From contig NZ_JARLTC010000002.1 of NCBI RefSeq assembly GCF_029382225.1, forward strand, positions 310,001 through 374,000: a DNA stretch of 64,000 nt, written 5' to 3'. How positions within the stretch are numbered: the stretch's first letter is position 1; each line of letters begins with the position of its first letter. The DNA is from Spongiactinospora sp. TRM90649. Lineage in GTDB: Bacteria; Actinomycetota; Actinomycetes; Streptosporangiales; Streptosporangiaceae. Positions 7,046 to 14,095 of the stretch are shown here, piece after piece. The notes below the pieces were generated by a model, which saw only the letters and a list, made by a program, of their open reading frames with translations, was not told the origin of the DNA and made no database searches. A program made the position numbers and the translations under genes.

Positions 7046-8311
7046 ATGTCGGCTAATAGGGCATTTTCCATTCGCCTGCGGGAGCTGCGCGAGGCACCCC
7101 CGTACTGGTCCCGGGCCGACCTCGCCCGGCGTCTCCGCGCCGCCGCGCACCCCGACGATCCCATTCCGCACGTACCGAGCCTCATCGGCTTGATAAAACA
7201 ATGGGAAGCAGGACGACATACGCCAGGACGCCGATATCGTCCACTGCTCGCCCGCGCACTCCGCGTGCCTGAACACGAACTCTTCGGCGACGCATCACCG
7301 ACCACCGGTCCCGAAGACGGCGCGACCCGCCTTTCCCTTACTTCCTTGAACGGATCGCCCGCCTCACGGAAACTTGCGCGAGAACACGGCGATGTCTGGG
7401 TGATCAGAGAAATGCTGCGCTCTCTTACCGCCTCAGATCGCCAATTCGGCGGCGAACACGTACGCGAGTACGCCACCGGCTACCTCAGCGACGTCATCAC
7501 GCCACGCCTGCACAGGTGCGCCAAGAGTAAAGAGCGGCGAGAATTGGCAGCGGTGAGCGTTGAGTTCTCTCTCCGGGTCGCGGCAATGCATCTGGACGCA
7601 GGACATGACACGATGTCGCATCACCTGCTCGGCGTGGCCCTCGGCCTGGCCCAGCAGATCAATGATCGCCCATTGGCCGCCTGGGTCCTGAGTCGCTGGG
7701 GTGAACAGGCGCTCCACGAGGCTTCGCTGCTCCCCGACCGTCACCGCCAGCTCATCGACAGCGCCGTGGCCTGCACGACCGCCGCCGCCGCGATGGTCAA
7801 GGACGCGCCTCCCATGGCCCGCTCGTTCATCCTGACCAAGGTGGCGCTGGCCACATCGCTCACCGGCGACCGCACCTCGACGAAGCGCGCCCTCGGACAG
7901 GTATGGACGGCATACGGCCAGGTCGGAACCTTGGAGGAACCCGCCTGGGTAGACGCCTACGAATGGGGCCACCTTCGTCACGAGGAGGCCCGCTGCTACG
8001 CCAACCTCGGCATGGCCGCCGAGGCGACCCAGGCGGCGGAGGACGCGTTGCGGGTCCGCACCGAGGCGCGTCCCCGGGCGTTCTCGCTCGGAGTGGCCGC
8101 CCTCGGCTACGCGCAAGCCCCTGGCGCAGACATCGAACGCGCATGCGCACTTGGTCAGGACCTCATCGATGCCGCCGCCGAACTGCGCTCAAGGCGACTC
8201 ATGCTTCGAGTGAGCGAGGTGCTCCAAGCGCTCGCGCCGCACCGGGGACGGCGCGACGTCGAGGCTCTGCGCGAGTCCGCCACGACGGTGCTCGGCCGGG
8301 GCACAGGGTGA
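7046..8311 (+). CDS. XRE-type HTH regulator with TPR-like C-terminal domain
   Basis: 421 residues from ATG 7046 (MSANRAFSIRLRELREAPPY). Residues 1-80 form a Cro/C1 helix-turn-helix (LADLARRL-type helix, then SLIGLIKQWEAGRHTPG and a RALRVPEHELFG end). The rest is an all-helical region of tetratricopeptide-like repeats (LGVALGLAQQINDRPLAAWV, YANLGMAAEATQAAEDALRV). Such proteins are common single-component regulators in actinomycetes and often sense a small molecule or peptide through the TPR part. The frame is open far upstream to 5633, but that extension lacks coding character. Its TGA overlaps the next GTG (GTGA), so the phosphotransferase is co-translated. It is a candidate regulator of the divergent trio. 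Confidence 0.85.
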   Translation: MSANRAFSIRLRELREAPPYWSRADLARRLRAAAHPDDPIPHVPSLIGLIKQWEAGRHTPGRRYRPLLARALRVPEHELFGDASPTTGPEDGATRLSLTSLNGSPASRKLAREHGDVWVIREMLRSLTASDRQFGGEHVREYATGYLSDVITPRLHRCAKSKERRELAAVSVEFSLRVAAMHLDAGHDTMSHHLLGVALGLAQQINDRPLAAWVLSRWGEQALHEASLLPDRHRQLIDSAVACTTAAAAMVKDAPPMARSFILTKVALATSLTGDRTSTKRALGQVWTAYGQVGTLEEPAWVDAYEWGHLRHEEARCYANLGMAAEATQAAEDALRVRTEARPRAFSLGVAALGYAQAPGADIERACALGQDLIDAAAELRSRRLMLRVSEVLQALAPHRGRRDVEALRESATTVLGRGTG

Positions 8312-9216
8312 GCGGCCACGGGCTGGAGGAACGGCTTCGTGCGGCTCTGGGCGAGGCAGGCGACCGGTTCGGCCTTCCGGTCGGCGACGCCGAGCTGATC
8401 CGATTGCACAGCAATGCACTCTTCGCGATACCACGACTGTCCCTCCTGATCAGGATCGCCACCAACCCCCTCGCCCTGCCGAAGGTGATCTCTTCGGTGG
8501 CGGTGACCCGATGGCTCGCCGCCAAGGGCTTTCCGTGCGTAGTCCCGGCCGATCTCACCGGCCACCCCTGCATGCTCAATGAGCACGTGGTCTCCGTATG
8601 GCGATACGAGGAGACGGTCATCGACCCGCCTCCGTCCGCGTCGGAGCTCGGGCGACTCCTGCGAAACCTGCACACCATGGATCCCCGCCCGGTCCGCGAG
8701 CTGAGCGTGCTCACCGATCCGCTGGCCGGGGTGTCCAGCGCCGTTGGCGACTCCGACCTCGCCGGCCCGCCTCGGGCCTGGCTCCAAGACAGAATCAGCG
8801 AACTACGGGCGGCGTGGCGAGCACTGAGCTACCTACACCCGCCTGCCCTGATCCATGGCGACGCCCATCCGGGCAACCTGATGCGCCTCGCCTCCGGACA
8901 GGCGGTGCTCGGCGATTGGGACCACGTCGCCTGGGGCCCCCGCGAGTGGGACCTCGCCCAGGTTCACTACACCCAGCGCCGGTTCGGCCGTCCCTCCCCC
9001 GAAGACATCGAGGCGTTCACCGCTGCGTACGGATGGGACGTTCGCACCTGGCCCGATCTGACGACCCTGATGGCGATACGTGACATCACCGGCCTCGGCC
9101 CCTACATCCGCACCGCGCCGACGAACGAGTCGGCCCGCCAGGAACTGACCCACCGCCTGAACACCCTGCGCGAAAACGACACCAACGCCCGCTGGCACCC
9201 GCCCAACCCCCGCTGA
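8308..9216 (+). CDS. Aminoglycoside-phosphotransferase-like kinase (APH family)
   Basis: 302 residues from GTG 8308, overlapping the regulator stop by 4 nt. The Brenner-type catalytic motif HGDAHPGN is at residues 183-190 (Asp185 catalytic, Asn190 metal) and the second metal motif LGDWDH at 201-206. The N-lobe is short. APH-fold kinases phosphorylate antibiotics, choline, homoserine, sugars or other small molecules, so resistance should not be assumed. Co-transcription with an XRE-TPR regulator suggests a regulated modification of a small molecule. The gene stops 56 bp before REP-like copy 1. Confidence 0.85.
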   Translation: MSGHGLEERLRAALGEAGDRFGLPVGDAELIRLHSNALFAIPRLSLLIRIATNPLALPKVISSVAVTRWLAAKGFPCVVPADLTGHPCMLNEHVVSVWRYEETVIDPPPSASELGRLLRNLHTMDPRPVRELSVLTDPLAGVSSAVGDSDLAGPPRAWLQDRISELRAAWRALSYLHPPALIHGDAHPGNLMRLASGQAVLGDWDHVAWGPREWDLAQVHYTQRRFGRPSPEDIEAFTAAYGWDVRTWPDLTTLMAIRDITGLGPYIRTAPTNESARQELTHRLNTLRENDTNARWHPPNPR

Positions 9217-9272
9217 CGAGGCATGCCAAGAACGGCCTGCCCTACGCTCACGATGGCCGGCGATCATCGAAG

Positions 9273-9374
9273 GCACCCATAACGGCGACAAGCGTCCACA
9301 CTCGATCAACGCCTGGCCCGGAGCGCAACCACCGTAGGGCGAAGCCCGACCCCGGAAAGCTCGTCCGAGCGCGG
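9273..9374 (+). repeat. REP-like repeat, copy 1
   Basis: About 100 bp alignable with 9811-9920: both start near a CATAACGGCG/CGTAACGGCG segment, pass through GGCGAAGCCCGAC and end at TCGTCCGAGCGC. Here the 3' flank AGCGAGGCCC is missing; instead the repeat runs directly into the broken end of the minus-strand methyltransferase-like gene at about 9375. Junction and truncation therefore coincide. Confidence 0.75.
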
Positions 9375-9573
9375 GCATGTCGGCGTAGACGGCGCTCCAC
9401 CACTGTTCGGGGTCGGCATCGCGGTCGATGACGCGGCGGGGCTTCTCATCGGCGACGGCGAGTGAAGGCACGAAGAGATGGCGTGGGACGGCGTGCAGCG
9501 CGTCTCGCGTGTGCGGGCTGGGCGGTTCGGAGATCTGGCTCAGTAGATGTTCGATCCACTGCTCGGTGTCCAC
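9375..9573 (-). pseudogene. Truncated protein-L-isoaspartate methyltransferase-like gene (N-terminal fragment)
   Basis: From GTG 9573 the frame encodes about 66 recognisable residues (VDTEQWIEHLLSQISEPPSP, then DALHAVPRHLFVPSLAV, RRVIDRDADPEQWWSAVYAD). The AVPRHLFVP motif and the DRDADPxxWWxAVYxD stretch are typical of the N-terminus of isoaspartyl-methyltransferase-like enzymes in actinobacteria, including those linked to peptide-maturation clusters. The SAM-binding core (VLEVGTGTG-type motif) is absent: homology ends at REP-like copy 1, after which the frame continues only as translated repeat and antisense of the phosphotransferase gene. Its GTG is 6 nt after the stop of the 44-residue peptide gene, so they formed an operon. 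Confidence 0.7.
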
Positions 9574-9579
9574 CGTGGC

Positions 9580-9714
9580 CTACTTCTCGTCCTTGGGCTT
9601 CTCGTGCTTCCCCGATGGCGGTCGGCTGTCGCCCGTGTCCTGCCCTTGCGGGTTGCCAGGCTGTTTGGGGTTGAACGGCTCATCCTGCTTGGGTTTGCCG
9701 GAGTGATCGCCCAT
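9580..9714 (-). CDS. 44-residue hydrophilic peptide of unknown function
   Basis: Short frame from ATG 9714 to TAG 9580, preceded by GAGAGGGA about 5 nt before the ATG. It begins MGDHSGKPKQDEPFNPKQPG and ends KHEKPKDEK. It contains 8 Pro, 7 Lys, 5 Asp and 3 Glu, no Cys, and hardly any hydrophobic residue, so it should be disordered and is neither secreted nor membrane-bound. Its position 6 nt ahead of a methyltransferase-like gene recalls precursor-plus-enzyme operons, but there is no recognised leader or core. It could also be a small DNA- or RNA-associated protein. Codon use is compatible with coding. Confidence 0.5.
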   Translation of the reverse strand: MGDHSGKPKQDEPFNPKQPGNPQGQDTGDSRPPSGKHEKPKDEK

Positions 9715-9810
9715 GAATCCCTCTCACATGACCGAAGTCGCTTACCGTGACCGTACGGCTACCGTTAGGCGGCGGCAATGGGCGTCCTCCGGCGAGGCGT
9801 TCGCGAAACG

Positions 9811-9920
9811 CCCCCGTAACGGCGAGAAGCGGCCACACTCGCGAAGCGCTGAACACCGGGGCGCGACCACTGTCGGGCGAAGCCCGACCTAGAAAAGATC
9901 GTCCGAGCGCAGCGAGGCCC
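9811..9920 (+). repeat. REP-like repeat, copy 2
   Basis: Same orientation as copy 1 and most complete. It includes the perfect hairpin GTCGGGC-GAA-GCCCGAC (9872-9888) and the tail GTCCGAGCGCAGCGAGGCCC. With copy 1 it forms direct repeats around the peptide/methyltransferase remnant, and it lies 40 bp beyond the deoA stop. Confidence 0.75.
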
Positions 9921-9960
9921 TTTTGGCGTGCAGCGCGCGGGACGGTATGAACGGACCTTC

Positions 9961-11235
9961 TCAGGGGGTGAGGCGGTCGATGATCAAGGGGAGGAGGGCT
10001 GGGGCGGGGCCGATGGTGTAGGCGTCGGACAGCGAATCCTGGGCGCGGGGGAAGCGGGATGGGTCGTCGGTGTGCAGGGTCATGAGGGGGGTGCCTTCCT
10101 GCACTACGTCGCCCGGTTTGGCGTGCAGGACGATGCCCGCGCCAAAAGACACCGGGTCCTCCTTGCGGGCGCGGCCCGCGCCCAGGCGCCAGGCCGCCAC
10201 GCCGACGGCGTAGGCGTCGAGGTGGGACAGCACGCCGGAGGCGGGGGCGAGGACGGTGTGGGTCTCGGCGGCGCGGGGCAGTGGGGCGTCGAGGTCGCCG
10301 CCCTGGGCGGTGATCATGCGGCGCCAGGTGTCCATGGCCGAGCCGTCCTTCAGAGCGTCCTCGGGGTCCTTGCCGCCGGTGATCCCGGCGGCGGCGAGCA
10401 TCTCGCGGGCCAGCCGCACGGTCAGTTCGACCACGTCGGACGGCCCGCCGCCCGCCAGCACCTCCACCGACTCGGCGACCTCCAGGGCGTTGCCGACGGC
10501 CAGGCCGAGCGGCCGGTCCATGGCGGTGAGCAGGGCGACCGTCCGGACCCCGGCGTCGGTGCCCAGTTCGACCATGGTGCGGGCCAGCTCACGCGCCCGT
10601 TCGACGGTCTTCATGAACGCGCCTGAGCCCACCTTGACGTCGAGGACGAGCGACCCGGTGCCTTCGGCGATCTTCTTGGACATGATGGACGACGCGATCA
10701 GCGGGATCGACTCGACCGTGCCGGTCACGTCGCGCAGCGCGTAGAGCTTGCGGTCGGCGGGGGCGAGGCCGCTTCCTGCGGCGCAGACGACGGCTCCGGC
10801 GTCGCGGAGCACGCCGAGCATCTCGGTGCCGGACAGCGAGGCCCGCCAGCCGGGGATCGACTCCAGCTTGTCGAGTGTGCCGCCGGTGTGCCCGAGGCCG
10901 CGTCCGGAGAGCTGCGGCACGGCGGCCCCGCAGGCGGCGGCGAGCGGGGCGAGCGGCAGGGTGATCTTGTCGCCGACGCCGCCGGTGGAGTGCTTGTCCG
11001 CGGTGGGGCGGTCGAGCCCGGACCAGTCCATCCGCTCGCCGGAGGCGATCATGGCGCGGGTCCAGTCGGCGATCTCCCGCCGGTCCATGCCGTTCAGCAG
11101 GACGGCCATGGCCAGGGCCGCCATCTGCTCCTCGGCGACCGCGCCGCGCGTGTAGGCGTCGATCATCCAGTCGATCTGCTCGCGGCTCAGTTCGCGTCCG
11201 TCGCGTTTGGTGGTGATGACGTCGATGGCGTCCAA
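9961..11235 (-). CDS. deoA: Thymidine phosphorylase
   Basis: Phosphorolyses thymidine or deoxyuridine to base plus deoxyribose-1-phosphate. 424 residues, normal length. The N-terminal helical domain (DVITTKRDGRELSREQIDWM) and phosphate-binding DKHSTGGVGDK are present, as is the GRGLGHTGGTLDKLESIPG signature. The start must be TTG 11235 (MDAIDVITTKRDG) because it lies 4 nt after the cdd stop and no ATG or GTG precedes the conserved part; the SD is weak, implying coupling to cdd. It is last in the nucleoside uptake operon and next to REP-like copy 2. Confidence 0.93.
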   Translation of the reverse strand: MDAIDVITTKRDGRELSREQIDWMIDAYTRGAVAEEQMAALAMAVLLNGMDRREIADWTRAMIASGERMDWSGLDRPTADKHSTGGVGDKITLPLAPLAAACGAAVPQLSGRGLGHTGGTLDKLESIPGWRASLSGTEMLGVLRDAGAVVCAAGSGLAPADRKLYALRDVTGTVESIPLIASSIMSKKIAEGTGSLVLDVKVGSGAFMKTVERARELARTMVELGTDAGVRTVALLTAMDRPLGLAVGNALEVAESVEVLAGGGPSDVVELTVRLAREMLAAAGITGGKDPEDALKDGSAMDTWRRMITAQGGDLDAPLPRAAETHTVLAPASGVLSHLDAYAVGVAAWRLGAGRARKEDPVSFGAGIVLHAKPGDVVQEGTPLMTLHTDDPSRFPRAQDSLSDAYTIGPAPALLPLIIDRLTP

Positions 11236-11239
11236 GTCG

Positions 11240-11635
11240 TCAGGCCCCCCGGCTCAGGTCGTCGGGCCCGAAGGCCCACGGCAGGATCTCGGCCATCGGT
11301 TTCGGCCCGTCGAGGGTCTCGACCAGCAGGCCGGCGCCGCCGTGTTCGTAGAGGAGCTGACGGCAGCGCCCGCACGGCATCAGCAGTTCCCCGTGCCCGT
11401 CCACGCAGGTGAACGCGACCAGCCGGCCGCCTCCGGTGGCGTGCAGGGCGGATACGAGCCCGCACTCGGCGCACAGCCCGAGGCCGTAGGAGGCGTTCTC
11501 GACGTTGCAGCCGGTGACGACCCTGCCGTCGGCGGTCAGCGCCGCCGCGCCCACGGGGAACTTGGAGTAGGGCGCGTAGGCGCGGGTCATCGCGTCGGCC
11601 GCGGCCTCGCGCAGGGCCTCCCAGTCGATGTTCAT
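11240..11635 (-). CDS. cdd: Cytidine deaminase
   Basis: Zinc-dependent deamination of cytidine/deoxycytidine to uridine forms; 131 residues, homotetramer type. CNVENASYGLGLCAECG provides the HAE-equivalent CAE zinc/catalytic motif and PCGRCRQ the paired cysteines, so all three zinc ligands are Cys. It starts at ATG 11635, 7 nt after the permease stop, and its TGA is followed 4 nt later by the TTG of deoA. Its place in the operon indicates salvage of imported pyrimidine nucleosides. Confidence 0.95.
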   Translation of the reverse strand: MNIDWEALREAAADAMTRAYAPYSKFPVGAAALTADGRVVTGCNVENASYGLGLCAECGLVSALHATGGGRLVAFTCVDGHGELLMPCGRCRQLLYEHGGAGLLVETLDGPKPMAEILPWAFGPDDLSRGA

Positions 11636-11642
11636 CGGATGC

Positions 11643-12947
11643 TCACCGCTGTTCTCCCCTGCGATACGGCACGCCGTCCGCCTGCGGCATCCGCAGCCGC
11701 TGCGAGGCCACCGAGAGCACCAGCAGCGTCAGCACGTGCGGGGTGATGAAGACGAACTCGTTGGGCAGCGCCTCGACGGTCAGCCAGAGCCAGAAGAACA
11801 GCACCGCGGCGAGCGCGCTGACCGCGACGACCGTGTAGGAGCGGACTCCGGCTCCCGAGGGGCCGCTCGCCGTCAGGTTGTGCCGGATGCGCACCGCGGC
11901 GTAGCAGAGCAGCAGCAGCGCGCCGAAGAGGAACAGCCCGGTGACGGCCTGGGAGCTGCGGAGCTGGAGGCCGTCGGCGTAGCCGAACAGCGAGGCTCCG
12001 GCGGCGAGCATGCCGGGCCGCCAGTTTCCGAAGATCATCGCGGCGAGGCCGATGAAGCCGCGCCCGGCCGTCTGGCCTTCGACGTACTTGGCCGAGACGA
12101 ACACCAGGAACACGCCGCCGAGCCCGGCGAACGCGCCGGAGATGACGGTGGCCACGTACTTGGCGCGGTAGACGTTGACGCCGAGCGACTCGGCGGCCTG
12201 CGGGTTCTCGCCGCAGGCGCGCAGCCGCAGGCCGAAGGGGGTGTGCCAGAGCAGCAGGTAGGAGATCGGCACCAGCGCGACGGCCAGCAGGGTCAGTACG
12301 CCGACGTCGCGGGTGAGCCCGCCGAGGATTCCGGCGACGTCGGAGGTCAGGAACCAGTGCGTCTCCTCGACCCGCTTGAGCAGGTCGGGGCCGTCGGACA
12401 GCACCGGCAGGCTGAAGTCGGGGGCGACGCCCTTCATGGACGGCGAGGAGGTGATGCCCGCGCCGGCCTCGGCTGCGGGGGTGCCCTCGGCGTAGAGGAC
12501 CTCGGACAGGAACCGGGTGACGCCCGGCCCCAGCAGGTTGATGGCCACGCCGCTGATGATGTGGTCCACGCCGAAGGACACGGTGGCGACGGCGTGCAGC
12601 AGCCCGCCGAGCGCGCCGCCGAGCAGCCCGGCGGCCAGCGCGGCGACGGGACCCCACTGGTATCCGGCCCAGGCGGCGAACCAGGTGCCGAGGACCATCA
12701 TGCCCTCAAGGCCGATGTTGACCACTCCGGCGCGTTCGGCCCACAGCCCGCCGAGTCCGGCGAGGCCGATCGGCACGGCGTAGCCGAGCCCGGCGGCGAA
12801 GGTGCCGGAGGAGGTCAGGTCGTCGTCGCCGGTCAGCAGGCGGACCAGCGAGAGCAGCGTGATCAGCAGCGCGACGCCGATCAGCGCCAGGTGGTAGCGG
12901 TGGACCCGGCGGACGGTCGCGGCGGTGACCGGGGCGGTGGCCGTCAT
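11643..12947 (-). CDS. Nucleoside ABC transporter permease, second subunit
   Basis: 434-residue membrane protein of the BPD_transp_2 class used by BMP-type nucleoside importers (NupQ/YufQ-like). After a cytosolic start (MTATAPVTAATVRRVHRYHL) it has roughly ten hydrophobic segments and the EAA-like conserved loop around ACGENPQAAESLGVNVYRAKY, the ATPase-contacting region in this class. Its ATG overlaps the TGA of the upstream permease (ATGA). The two permeases with the double ATPase and BMP lipoprotein make a complete uptake system. Confidence 0.92.
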   Translation of the reverse strand: MTATAPVTAATVRRVHRYHLALIGVALLITLLSLVRLLTGDDDLTSSGTFAAGLGYAVPIGLAGLGGLWAERAGVVNIGLEGMMVLGTWFAAWAGYQWGPVAALAAGLLGGALGGLLHAVATVSFGVDHIISGVAINLLGPGVTRFLSEVLYAEGTPAAEAGAGITSSPSMKGVAPDFSLPVLSDGPDLLKRVEETHWFLTSDVAGILGGLTRDVGVLTLLAVALVPISYLLLWHTPFGLRLRACGENPQAAESLGVNVYRAKYVATVISGAFAGLGGVFLVFVSAKYVEGQTAGRGFIGLAAMIFGNWRPGMLAAGASLFGYADGLQLRSSQAVTGLFLFGALLLLCYAAVRIRHNLTASGPSGAGVRSYTVVAVSALAAVLFFWLWLTVEALPNEFVFITPHVLTLLVLSVASQRLRMPQADGVPYRRGEQR

Positions 12948-14095
12948 GCCGCCGCGCCCTCGGGAGCCGAGGGGGTCTCGGCGAGACGGCCCGCGGCCCG
13001 GCGTTCCTCCCAGCGCAACGCGATCCGCCTGGTGACCTCGTTGACGATCACGACCATGAGCACGATCATTCCCTGGATGATGGCGATGACTGAGGGTGGG
13101 ATATCGGCGAACTGCATGGGCGTGGCGGCCCGGTCGAGGAAGCCGAACAGCAGCGCGGCCAGCGCGATTCCGACGGGCCGGTTGCGGCCGAGCAGCGCCA
13201 CCGCGATGCCGAGGAAGCCGAGCCCGGCGGTGAAGCCGCTGGTGCCGTAGGCGTGGCTGCGGCCGAGCATCTCGGGCAGCCCGATCAGCCCGGCGACCGC
13301 GCCGGACAGCACCATGGCGGAGATGACCATCCGGCGGGGGTCGATCCCGGCGGCGAGCGCGGCTCCGCCGTTCAGGCCGCTGGCCTTGACGTCGAATCCG
13401 AACCTGGTGCGTTCGAGGATCAGCCAGACCAGCACGCCGAGCAGCGCCGCGATCAGGATGAACCCGTAGAGGCCGCCGCCGCGCGGCGCGGGCAGGCCGA
13501 GCAGGGTGAGCAGGAAGTTCGCGTCGGGGAACCAGGCGGACTGCGGCAGCTCGCTGGTCGAGGCGATGAGCTGGCCCTCGACCCGTTCGCCGCCGAACGG
13601 CCCGCGCACCAGGTACGCGGCGACACCCACGGCGACGAAGTTGAGCATGATGGTGGAGATGACCTCGTTGACCCCTCGGTAGACCTTGAGCAGCGCGGGG
13701 ATCAACGCGTAGAGGCCGCCGACCACCATCGCCACCACGATGATCACGGTGAGGTGGATCGGCGCGGGCAGCATGAGCTGGCCGCCGACGAAGGCCGACA
13801 CCAGGGCGGCCATCCGGTACTGCCCCTCGACGCCGATGTTGAAGAGGTTCATCCGGAAGCCGATGGCCACCGCGAGGCCCGCGATGAACAGCGCGACCGA
13901 CCGGTTCAGCCAGAACGCGACGCCGTCCGCCACGTCGGTCGGGCGGGTGCCGAAGTCGAACATCGCGGTCAGCGCGGTGGTCGGGTCGGCCCCGGCCACG
14001 GCGATGGCCACGCTGGAGATGCCGATCGCGACCAGCACGGCCACGACCACGCCTGCCGCGGTCAGCAGCACCCGCTGCAACACCGCCGCCTTCAC
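12944..14095 (-). CDS. Nucleoside ABC transporter permease, first subunit
   Basis: 383-residue inner-membrane permease, NupP/YufP-like, partner of the next gene. It starts at GTG 14095 (VKAAVLQRVLLTAAGVVVAV), which overlaps the TGA of the ATPase gene as GTGA; the open frame further upstream is only a shadow of the ATPase. Family features are the INLFNIGVEGQ-like stretch (here RMNLFNIGVEGQYRMAALV) and FDVKASGLNGGAALAAGID in the coupling loop. The C-terminal tail after RRIALRWEERR is cytosolic. Confidence 0.92.
   Translation of the reverse strand: MKAAVLQRVLLTAAGVVVAVLVAIGISSVAIAVAGADPTTALTAMFDFGTRPTDVADGVAFWLNRSVALFIAGLAVAIGFRMNLFNIGVEGQYRMAALVSAFVGGQLMLPAPIHLTVIIVVAMVVGGLYALIPALLKVYRGVNEVISTIMLNFVAVGVAAYLVRGPFGGERVEGQLIASTSELPQSAWFPDANFLLTLLGLPAPRGGGLYGFILIAALLGVLVWLILERTRFGFDVKASGLNGGAALAAGIDPRRMVISAMVLSGAVAGLIGLPEMLGRSHAYGTSGFTAGLGFLGIAVALLGRNRPVGIALAALLFGFLDRAATPMQFADIPPSVIAIIQGMIVLMVVIVNEVTRRIALRWEERRAAGRLAETPSAPEGAAA

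Noticed and set aside
8308..9216. Antibiotic-resistance gene (aminoglycoside phosphotransferase)
   Set aside because: The APH fold is shared by many metabolic kinases and nothing here points to an aminoglycoside; kept as APH-like only.
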